Source: Bacillus mycoides (lineage in GTDB: Bacteria > Bacillota > Bacilli > Bacillales > Bacillaceae_G). From it: DNA of 64,000 nt. Position 1 is the first letter of the stretch; the number at the start of each line of letters is the position of its first letter. Below the pieces are notes generated by a model. The model ran no database searches and had not been told where the DNA came from. It saw only the letters and a program-made list of their open reading frames with translations. Made by a program: the position numbers and the translations under genes. The stretch covers positions 1 to 64,000 of the forward strand of contig NZ_LXLV01000026.1 in the NCBI RefSeq assembly GCF_001757995.1, read 5' to 3'. Positions 44,664 through 51,405 of this stretch are shown here, in pieces.

Positions 44664-45515
44664 TTGAAAAAGAAAAAGCTATTTATGGGAACTATTATTA
44701 CGTGTGTGGCGCTAACATTGTCTGCGTGTGGTTCCTCAGAAAATGTTGCAACATCAAAAGTAGGAAACGTGACAGAGAAAGAGTTAAGTAAAGAGTTAAG
44801 GCAAACATATGGAAAAAGTACTTTATCTCAAATGATGTTAAATAAGGCATTGCTAGATAAATATGAAGTTTCAGATGAAGAAGCTAAAAAACAAGTAGAA
44901 GCAGCGAAGGAACAAATGGGTGACAAGTTTAAAGTGGCTTTAGAGCAAGTAGGATTAAAAAATGAAGATGAATTAAAAGAGAGAATGAAGCCAGAAATTG
45001 CACTTGAGAAAGCGATTAGAGCGACTGTCACAGATAAAGATGTGAAAGATAACCATAAACCAGAAATGAAGGTAAGTCACATTTTAGTGAAAGATGAAAA
45101 AACTGCGAAAGAAGTAAAAGAGAAAATAAATAATGGTGAAGATTTTACTGCTTTAGCGAAACAATATTCGGAAGATACTGGTTCAAAGGAACAGGGCGGA
45201 GAAATAGCTGGTTTTGCTCCTGGTCAAACTGTGAAAGAATTTGAGGAAGCGGCGTATAAATTAGATGCAGGACAAGTAAGTGAGCCAATAAAAACATCTT
45301 TTGGTTATCATATTATAAAAGTGACGGATAAAAAAGAATTGAAACCATTTGATGAAGTGAAAGATTCGATTCGAAAAGATTTAGAACAACATAGACTACA
45401 AGATGCGACAGGTAAATGGAAACAACAAGTAATCAATGATCTATTGAAAGAAGCGGATATTAAAGTAACAGATAATGAATTTAAAGATACATTTAAATTC
45501 TTAGATGAGAAGTAA
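44664..45515 (+). CDS. prsA: foldase lipoprotein PrsA (peptidyl-prolyl isomerase)
   Basis: Extracytoplasmic folding catalyst of 283 aa. It has a lipoprotein signal with lipobox LSAC and C22 as the lipid-bearing residue, an N-terminal SurA-like helical region (30-130) and a parvulin domain (about 133-225; SHILVKDEKTAKEV, GGEIAGFAPGQ, SFGYHIIKVTD). The TTG start has GTGAGG 8 bases upstream. B. cereus carries several prsA genes; which paralog this is cannot be told. It helps fold secreted proteins such as toxins and enzymes. Confidence 0.88.
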   Translation: MKKKKLFMGTIITCVALTLSACGSSENVATSKVGNVTEKELSKELRQTYGKSTLSQMMLNKALLDKYEVSDEEAKKQVEAAKEQMGDKFKVALEQVGLKNEDELKERMKPEIALEKAIRATVTDKDVKDNHKPEMKVSHILVKDEKTAKEVKEKINNGEDFTALAKQYSEDTGSKEQGGEIAGFAPGQTVKEFEEAAYKLDAGQVSEPIKTSFGYHIIKVTDKKELKPFDEVKDSIRKDLEQHRLQDATGKWKQQVINDLLKEADIKVTDNEFKDTFKFLDEK

Positions 45516-45525
45516 AGTTTAGAAG

Positions 45526-45566
45526 AAAAACAGAGATTTAGCATAGTGCTATATTTCTGTTTTTTA
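45526..45566 (+). terminator. prsA terminator
   Basis: A stem (AACAGAGAT against ATTTCTGTT, with a mismatch) is followed by TTTTTTAATTTT. Confidence 0.6.
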
Positions 45567-45576
45567 ATTTTCAATA

Positions 45577-45607
45577 GAAAAGGGAACTCATATAGAGTTC
45601 CCTTTTC
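45577..45607. terminator. second hairpin after prsA
   Basis: GAAAAGGGAACTC / GAGTTCCCTTTTC is a perfect 13-bp stem with an ATATA loop. The rest of the gap up to 45983 is very AT-rich and without a supported gene. Confidence 0.7.
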
Positions 45608-45983
45608 TCGTTAGTGTGTGAGTTATAAATAGATAGTAAGACAATACAATATTACATTTAAATATTAAGAATTACAATAGAAAATTTTGGTGTAAATAAA
45701 AAGGAATAAGTAATTACTTCGCAAAATGTTGAAATGATAATGTTTTAGTTAATTAATTTTGTTAAATATAAACTAAATATATTTTCTTAGAAATTGAATA
45801 GAGGACATAATTTAAAGAATGGTACATATCATATTTATTGGAGTATAAATTAACTTTATAGGAAGTGAAATGTTGAACATTTATTACAAAAGGATGTTCT
45901 TAATGATGATATGAATTATTTATTAAAATAGGATGAATATTTTTATATTTACTAGATTATTAAATTAACTTGGGGGAGAATAT

Positions 45984-46205
45984 ATGAAAGTTATTTTTAA
46001 GAGAGAAGGCGGAGGGAAAATTTTTGAATCATCTAATGAAAATATAAGCGTTCTATTAGCTGTATTAAAGGAAACAAAAGGGATAAAGATTGGGATGGTT
46101 GAGTATGAAGTATTAGAATATAAACTGGAATACTATCGAAATCCGAAAAAAACAGAAACAGAGAGAGAATTACATATTATTATGCAACCTAAACTTATTC
46201 AATAA
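45984..46205 (+). CDS. 73-aa protein of unknown function
   Basis: A basic small protein, MKVIFKREGGGKIFESSNEN at the N-terminus and two strand-like segments after it. GGGGGAG is a strong ribosome binding site. Its 3' end lies two bases from a bcr-like repeat. No family is recognised. Confidence 0.6.
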   Translation: MKVIFKREGGGKIFESSNENISVLLAVLKETKGIKIGMVEYEVLEYKLEYYRNPKKTETERELHIIMQPKLIQ

Positions 46206-46207
46206 AG

Positions 46208-46279
46208 AAAGTGAAATATTAATCAATTTGAGTTTTGTTCGTCCTCACTAATTATTAGCCTGCAAATAGCGGGATAAAT
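46208..46279 (-). repeat. bcr-like dispersed repeat, copy D (reversed, internally deleted)
   Basis: On the minus strand it reads ATTTATCCCGCTATTTGC, then directly GGCTAATAATTAGTGAGG, GACGAACAAAACTC and TGATTAATATTTCACTTT. These are the outer blocks of copy B with the middle missing. Confidence 0.75.
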
Positions 46280-46400
46280 GGTAGTAATTGTCGATATGTA
46301 TGAAACTTATGAGGAATGAATTGTTTTACATCATAAGTTTCTAAAGCTTTGTGAGTTCGTTCATAATAAAAGTATATGCTTTTGTTAAAGGATGGTTAAT
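46263..46400 (-). pseudogene. possible transposase C-terminal remnant
   Basis: A minus-strand frame reads PSFNKSIYFYYERTHKAL, then ETYDVKQFIPHKFHTYRQLL and ends IPLFAG in the repeat. The FYYERTHKAL part resembles the YNxxRPHxAL region of DDE transposases. No start is visible and the frame is open only about 46 codons. Confidence 0.25.
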
Positions 46401-46480
46401 GAGATATAGCTGAAATTTGTATTCCAGAAAGAACGATGGTTAGGATAGAAAAGTAAAATTAGAAATATAATTAGTTCAAT

Positions 46481-46513
46481 AAAAGCGACTTCACATTAGG
46501 TGGAGTCGCTTTT
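46481..46513. terminator. orphan terminator-like hairpin
   Basis: AAAAGCGACT / AGTCGCTTTT surround 13 bases. No supported gene ends just upstream; the region 46280-46480 seems decayed. Confidence 0.5.
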
Positions 46514-46647
46514 ATTGTTGCAGCATGTATTCTATGGTGCGATAGGAAGTGCAAAGAAAGTTGATTAATAAAAGGGAGTAATCAATGAGTATGAATAAAC
46601 TTCATAGATTAAAGTTGCATTTTGTTTGAAAAATTTACATGTTGCAC

Positions 46648-46700
46648 TTCCGAAAGAACGTTCGTTCGTGTATATTTAGAACAAGTGTTCTTTTGGAAGT
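46648..46700. promoter_or_regulatory. LexA-type (SOS) box inside a larger inverted repeat
   Basis: GAACAAGTGTTC (46679-46690) matches the core of the Bacillus LexA box, GAAC-N4-GTTC. The flanks CTTCCGAAAGAAC (46648) and GTTCTTTTGGAAG (46700) pair, with one mismatch, across it. TTCCGA and TATATT (46671-46676) are a possible promoter, which the box would overlap downstream. Confidence 0.6.
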
Positions 46701-46840
46701 GGAGATTTCTACAAATTCATAAATAGTTTTGAATTTGAAAGCTACGCTACATATTAAATAAGAGATAGATAAAGTGTATTTAGAAGTGAAATTTCTATTC
46801 TTATGAATGGATAGATATAGAAAATTGAGGAGTAAAGAAA

Positions 46841-47176
46841 ATGAATTATGTAAAGATACAGGAAAAAGGAAGAGAGTGGGTTCCGTTTACAGTAATGTCG
46901 GAACAATTATTAAGTATGAGAAAAATTATTGGAGAGAAATTAAAAGTCAAAAGGCCGTTATTAACGAATGAAGTGAAAGAAAGTATTTCAGACAAATTAT
47001 TAACTTCATTATTGTCTGAAGAAGAGATGTTAGTGACATATTTTGAAGAAGGATACATACTTACAAGTTATATGACAGTGGTTCATATAAATCCAATTCA
47101 ACAAATTGTAAAATGTACAGATGCATTTTATAAAACATATATATTTGCTGCAAGGGACATAATTGATGTAACTTAA
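46841..47176 (+). CDS. YolD-like family protein
   Basis: A 111-aa protein with the YolD-like pattern: REWVPFTVMSEQ, a helical centre (LLTNEVKESISDKLLTSLLS), then VTYFEEGYILTSYMTVVHIN and IFAARDIIDVT at the end. YolD proteins accompany UV-repair polymerases (UvrX/DinB) and are often under LexA. A LexA-type box lies about 150 bases upstream. No polymerase gene is adjacent. GAGGAG is in front of the ATG. Confidence 0.75.
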   Translation: MNYVKIQEKGREWVPFTVMSEQLLSMRKIIGEKLKVKRPLLTNEVKESISDKLLTSLLSEEEMLVTYFEEGYILTSYMTVVHINPIQQIVKCTDAFYKTYIFAARDIIDVT

Positions 47177-47210
47177 AAGAAGCTGGATTTTGAAGTTTAG
47201 CTTCTTTAAT
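47177..47210 (+). terminator. terminator after the YolD-like gene
   Basis: AAAGAAGCT / AGCTTCTTT with a 14-base loop, followed by TTT. Confidence 0.6.
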
Positions 47211-47211
47211 T

Positions 47212-47281
47212 TGTCCAGCTATTTGCGGACAGGTAGATTCACACCTCAAAATTCGGCTGTGGGTCAGGCTGCCTGTAAAAA
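47212..47281 (+). repeat. bcr-like dispersed repeat, copy C (5' half only)
   Basis: GCTATTTGCGGACAG, ACCTCAAAATTCGGCTG and GTCAGGCTGCCTGTAAA match the left half of copy B in order. The right half (AATCAGTGGGG block) is missing. Confidence 0.65.
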
Positions 47282-47306
47282 TCTAATTTTTTTGAAGAAC
47301 TAAATG

Positions 47307-47336
47307 AAAAAGCAGCTAGATGCAAGCTAGCTGCTT
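47307..47336 (-). terminator. terminator of the gerP-family gene
   Basis: AAGCAGCTAG / CTAGCTGCTT form a stem; on the minus strand it is followed by TTTTTC. It lies about 120 bases past the stop at 47454. Confidence 0.65.
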
Positions 47337-47453
47337 AGTCCCAGGGAAAGGGAGAAAAGATTGGTACTCAAAAAATCGACGATAGCTGTTTATCAGCCTG
47401 AGTATAGTATAGACAAATTTAAAAATGTTATACAAAAATGATTACAGACTTGG

Positions 47454-47669
47454 TTAGGCCGTACCAACTTGGTTTTGATCTGCTAAATCAGAATCAAATG
47501 TATTAGTCGCGCTAACCCCACTAAAAGTGTTCACTACGAAACCAACGTTAGATGCGCCAGAGCCGTTATAAGCTTTCGTATTCTCTTTTGGAGAGACGTT
47601 GTAGAAATCACCTAAGTTGAAAGATCCGTTACTATTTTGTACAACTAAATTCCCCACAACTGAGGGCAT
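47454..47669 (-). CDS. GerPA/GerPF-family spore germination protein
   Basis: A 71-aa member of the GerPA/GerPF family, which helps germinants pass the spore coat. It opens MPSVVGNLVVQNSNGSFNLG and ends with the family signature VSATNTFDSDLADQ. It starts at 47669 after AAGTAGGTG. It is alone, not in the gerPABCDEF operon, so it is an orphan paralog. Confidence 0.83.
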   Translation of the reverse strand: MPSVVGNLVVQNSNGSFNLGDFYNVSPKENTKAYNGSGASNVGFVVNTFSGVSATNTFDSDLADQNQVGTA

Positions 47670-47881
47670 AATTTTCACCTACTTTATAAGTAATTGTTTG
47701 CACTACTATATGAAGGTATAGTCTAATTGGTTCATTTGACAAATATTCCGGAATAGAAAAATGGTTGAAGCTTTGTTTAATCAATCGAGCAAAAAGTATG
47801 TTAAAATTAACGAAGAGTTGAATTTTTAAAAGAATAAATTTGAATAATTAATATATACGGAATTAAAGGAGGCAAAATGTA

Positions 47882-48208
47882 ATGGATAATGTTGTAAAAA
47901 CAGTGGATTTAACAGATGCAGAATCAAGTAAACTTGTTGCTTTTATTTATAGTAATGATGTTACATTGATCGAAAAAGCATTTTGTCCTAATGAAATAGC
48001 AATTTTATCGGCAATTAAAACAGCATATATTACGAAAGTATCTATAAGGAAAGAACTTGAAGCGATTTTTCACGATACAGGCGTTTTATTAGTGAAGCAA
48101 AATGTTGAAAGGAATAGTATTCAATCTATAACAATGCATTTTGAGCAATTTAAAAAGTTGCAAAATGAGATTGAGAATTTAAATAAAAGCGTGTTTAAGA
48201 CTAGGTAG
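47882..48208 (+). CDS. 108-aa protein of unknown function
   Basis: A mostly helical, soluble protein with perfect AAAGGAGG 8 bases before the ATG. C-terminal coiled-coil-like LQNEIENLNKS. No motif recognised. Confidence 0.65.
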   Translation: MDNVVKTVDLTDAESSKLVAFIYSNDVTLIEKAFCPNEIAILSAIKTAYITKVSIRKELEAIFHDTGVLLVKQNVERNSIQSITMHFEQFKKLQNEIENLNKSVFKTR

Positions 48209-48524
48209 AACTGCTTGGATAGAGCTGGGCTCTGTCAAGTTGAAAAAGTGGATTGAGAAGTATTTGGATAAATCGAACCATAAACATAAATATATTTTCA
48301 TTAAGGTGTAGCCTATATTTATCGATGTGAGAAATGTAGGAGAGAGAAGATACAATTTAAAAATAATAAAGATATAAACAAAAAGAGTAATCATGATGGT
48401 TACTCTTTTTGTTTGTAATATGTAGTATCAAAAATACTTCTAAAGTATGAAATGAATTGATACTTAAGTGAGAATTTGAATAAGAATAAAAAGAGTAATA
48501 TTAAATTGAAAGGAGGAGATGAAG
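48209..48524. other. gap with symmetric terminator
   Basis: The stem AAACAAAAAGAGTAA / TTACTCTTTTTGTTT (48376-48390 and 48400-48414) is flanked by A and T runs and can end transcription in both directions. No ORF in the rest is supported. Confidence 0.6.
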
Positions 48525-49232
48525 TTGGAGCGAAAAGACATTGGAAAACTTGTAATTATTACTGGAGTAACGCAAGGGTTAGGACGTGCAATGGTTGATA
48601 GGTTTCATGAATTGGGATGGAACATAGCGGGGTGTGGACGCTCAAAAAATAAAATTGAAGAGCTTAATAAATATTACGGTGCTTCACATGATTTTCAAAT
48701 AATTGATGTTTCAAATCATCACCAAGTTAGTAAATGGGCAAGTCGTATTCTAAATAGGTATAGGGCTCCCGATATGTTAATAAATAATGCATCGATTGTT
48801 AATCAAAATGCACCGCTATGGAAAGTTACCGCTCAAGAATTTGAAAGTGTAATGAGTGTAAATGTGAACGGGGTAGTAAATGTCATTAGGGCGTTCGTCC
48901 CGGCGATGATAGCTAGGAAAGAAGGAATTATTATTAATATGAGCTCTAGTTGGGGAAGAGAAGGCGAGGCTGAACTTGCGCCATATTGTGCTTCGAAGTT
49001 TGCTATTGAAGGTATCACGCAGTCAATGGCAATGGAACTGCCAAATGGCATGGCCGTAGTTGCTTTAGATCCAGGTGGAAGTATTAGCACTCCAATGCTT
49101 CACTTATGTGCACCTCAATATGTAAAAGAATCTCCTACACCTGAAATGTGGTCACATAAAGCAATTCATTATATATTAAATATATCAATAGATAAAAACG
49201 GAGACTCATTGACATGTCCGGTATACATTTAA
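48525..49232 (+). CDS. short-chain dehydrogenase/reductase
   Basis: An NAD(P)-binding SDR of 235 aa. It has TGVTQGLG (cofactor loop), LINNAS (structural NNAG variant) and the catalytic Ser in INMSSSWG with Y-x-x-x-K in YCASK. AAAGGAGG favours the TTG at 48525 (8-base spacing) over the ATG at 48519. Substrate unknown. Confidence 0.82.
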   Translation: MERKDIGKLVIITGVTQGLGRAMVDRFHELGWNIAGCGRSKNKIEELNKYYGASHDFQIIDVSNHHQVSKWASRILNRYRAPDMLINNASIVNQNAPLWKVTAQEFESVMSVNVNGVVNVIRAFVPAMIARKEGIIINMSSSWGREGEAELAPYCASKFAIEGITQSMAMELPNGMAVVALDPGGSISTPMLHLCAPQYVKESPTPEMWSHKAIHYILNISIDKNGDSLTCPVYI

Positions 49233-49340
49233 TATTTAGATAGGTATTAAATGTAATATGCACATTTTTGAAGGACAAGCATATATTGAAGTATGTAAAA
49301 AGCATTTGCAAATTAGACATTTATCGAGAAAGCCCTTGTC

Positions 49341-49368
49341 AAAAAGAGCGCCTGAAAGGTGCTCTTTT
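49341..49368 (+). terminator. SDR terminator
   Basis: AAAAAGAGCGCCT / AGGTGCTCTTTT with a GAA loop. Confidence 0.75.
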
Positions 49369-49485
49369 GTATTATTAATACATTATGTGATGCACAAAAT
49401 TACATATAAAAAATAAAATAATGAATTAAAGGTGATATTTGTTTGTTTCGAAAGTACTAGAAAATTTAAATATAGGTGATGCGAA

Positions 49486-50148
49486 ATGAACCTACGCGAT
49501 TTAGAATTGACAGGGGCATGGTTTCAAGTAGGAGGAAATCTTATAGCAGCTATTGGAACAACTAGAGGGTTTGCAGGAGAAGAAAAGATTGAGTCGGATC
49601 TTGTTATTGTAGGGAGTTCATTACAAGCCCTCGGATATATATTACAAATTATAGCAACTATTGATGTGAAAGATGAAGATAAATGTGAGAAGCAAAATGT
49701 AACTATTGATAATAAAAATAAAGCGTTAGCGAAAACGGGGATTGAGTTATTAGCTTTAGGTAATATTTCTAATGTAATAGGAACGTATTTTAATCTAAAT
49801 GAACAAATAAAAGAAAATGATTTCCTTATAATTACTGGAAATAGTTTGCAATCAATTGGAGCTTTTTTAGGAGTAGAAGTAGCATTGAATGAGATAAATG
49901 GAATACAGTGGATTATTGTATTAGGGAATTCAATGCAAAGTTTAGGTGCAGGATTACAAGCATATGAAGGTATTCACAATATATCAAAAGAAGAAGAGGG
50001 AAATGAAGACAGTAATATAGATAAAGAAGATCAACGTATAATAGGGCTAATAGGTATTTGGATACAGGCAATAGGTACTGTAATTTCAGCAATTGGATTA
50101 ACAGAAATAGTAGAGGAACAAAGATTGGAATCTAAGAAAAGGCAATGA
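49486..50148 (+). CDS. repetitive protein with Gly/Ala-rich helices
   Basis: A 220-aa protein built of about four repeats of a G-x-x-x-QA/S-x-G-x-x-L/I pattern (for example GAWFQVGGNLIAAIG, GSSLQALGYILQ, GNSLQSIGAFLG, GNSMQSLGAGLQAYEG and IWIQAIGTVISAIG). The repeats are hydrophobic and separated by acidic linkers, which suggests membrane or lipid association. No ribosome binding site of full strength is seen; GGTGATG is close to the ATG. Function unknown. Confidence 0.7.
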   Translation: MNLRDLELTGAWFQVGGNLIAAIGTTRGFAGEEKIESDLVIVGSSLQALGYILQIIATIDVKDEDKCEKQNVTIDNKNKALAKTGIELLALGNISNVIGTYFNLNEQIKENDFLIITGNSLQSIGAFLGVEVALNEINGIQWIIVLGNSMQSLGAGLQAYEGIHNISKEEEGNEDSNIDKEDQRIIGLIGIWIQAIGTVISAIGLTEIVEEQRLESKKRQ

Positions 50149-50445
50149 AATACTCATTTAAATGAAGTTTGGAGTATTTCAATTTTAGAAGTAGGACAAG
50201 ATTGATGTGATAATTCTTTTTGTAGGCTTTTTCATATAGGCGTAGAATATACATATAAACGAACAGGTGAAAATAGCTTGTTAACGTTAGTGAGAGGCTC
50301 TTCATTTAGTTATACTATTATATTTGATTTTTGTAATGATGAGTTCTTATATACGTCTTTAGAAATAACATGATTTCATAGGTTTGATAGTATAGGAGAT
50401 GGATGGGTAAGAATTGAAAAATAAACATTAAGGAGTTTTTCAGAC

Positions 50446-50658
50446 ATGATGTACTTATTAGCAATTCTACTTCCGCCGGTAGCTGTTTTATTTTGCGGAA
50501 AGCCGTTTCAAGCGATTATTAATTTCATTTTAACCTTAATTTTTTGGGTTCCAGGAGCGATACATGCAGTTCTTGTCGTACATGATAAAAAAGCCGACAG
50601 GCGACTTAAAAGACAAGTTCAAGCGTACGATGAAATTAATAAAAGAAATAGAAGGTAA
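50446..50658 (+). CDS. YqaE/Pmp3-family small membrane protein
   Basis: A 70-aa Pmp3 (UPF0057) protein with two membrane helices, LLAILLPPVAVLFCGKPFQA and ILTLIFWVPGAIHA, and a charged tail. Pmp3 proteins are linked to membrane potential and salt tolerance. AAGGAG lies 10 bases before the ATG. Confidence 0.85.
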   Translation: MMYLLAILLPPVAVLFCGKPFQAIINFILTLIFWVPGAIHAVLVVHDKKADRRLKRQVQAYDEINKRNRR

Positions 50659-50671
50659 ATTGCGAGTGGAA

Positions 50672-50719
50672 ACATACAAAAAAAGAAAGGGGATTTGATT
50701 CGCCTTTCTTTTTTGTATG
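50672..50719. terminator. bidirectional terminator
   Basis: ACAAAAAAAGAAAGG / CCTTTCTTTTTTGT form a long stem between the converging pmp3-like and KTSC genes. Confidence 0.8.
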
Positions 50720-50729
50720 CCAATCAAGT

Positions 50730-50939
50730 TTAAATTTTAGTATAGCGGTAAGAATTTTTAATATAAGTATTATGATAATAACTTTTAGAGTGTGCGTTTA
50801 ATAAACCGGTGTAAATGCTTTCTGGCACATTAAAGAAATCATACATACCATTCTTTAGTTGAATACGTAAAATCATAGAAAAAGGATTATAGCCAACAGC
50901 AACTACATTTTTTGAAATAACGGGAGATAGCTTCATCAT
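50730..50939 (-). CDS. KTSC domain protein
   Basis: A 69-aa single KTSC domain (SKNVVAVGYNPFSMILRIQL, followed by YDFFNVPESIYTGLLNAHS). The domain is also seen fused to RNA-processing proteins. AAGGAG has 7-base spacing to the ATG. Confidence 0.78.
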   Translation of the reverse strand: MMKLSPVISKNVVAVGYNPFSMILRIQLKNGMYDFFNVPESIYTGLLNAHSKSYYHNTYIKNSYRYTKI

Positions 50940-51139
50940 TACGCAACTCCTTATGTTTCATTTTAGATGGTTTCTTGTAGATAAGGGGATTGTCGTGTTG
51001 AAATCCTAATAATTAAAGAGGTATTATATTTATATGTAATATATCAAATGTTCATTATACGTAATTATAAGGAAGTTCACACGAAGTACATATCGTTGTG
51101 CTATTTTTATTTCACCTTTGATTTATAAATAAGAAAATA

Positions 51140-51167
51140 TTGACCATTTGAAAAAAAGGTATATTAT
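51140..51167 (+). promoter_or_regulatory. possible promoter of the PBP gene
   Basis: TTGACC (51140-51145) and TATTAT (51162-51167), 16 bp apart. It leaves a leader of about 230 bases, in which no feature was recognised. Confidence 0.45.
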
Positions 51168-51405
51168 TTATACGAGGTATTAAAAATTCACTTCTTACAT
51201 TCTATGCTTTAAGGGGCAGTATTATTAGAAAAAATAGAAGTGAAAATAGTTTGTATAAGAAGTATTCTAAAATGTATAATCTGTGAATTGGGAAAATATT
51301 GAATGCTCCAGGTCAATATACTTTCTTGATTAAATGTATTTGGGAAAGTGACCTCAATATTTTCAAGTAAATCAACGGGAGAATTGAAAGGCAGGAGAAA
51401 GTAAC

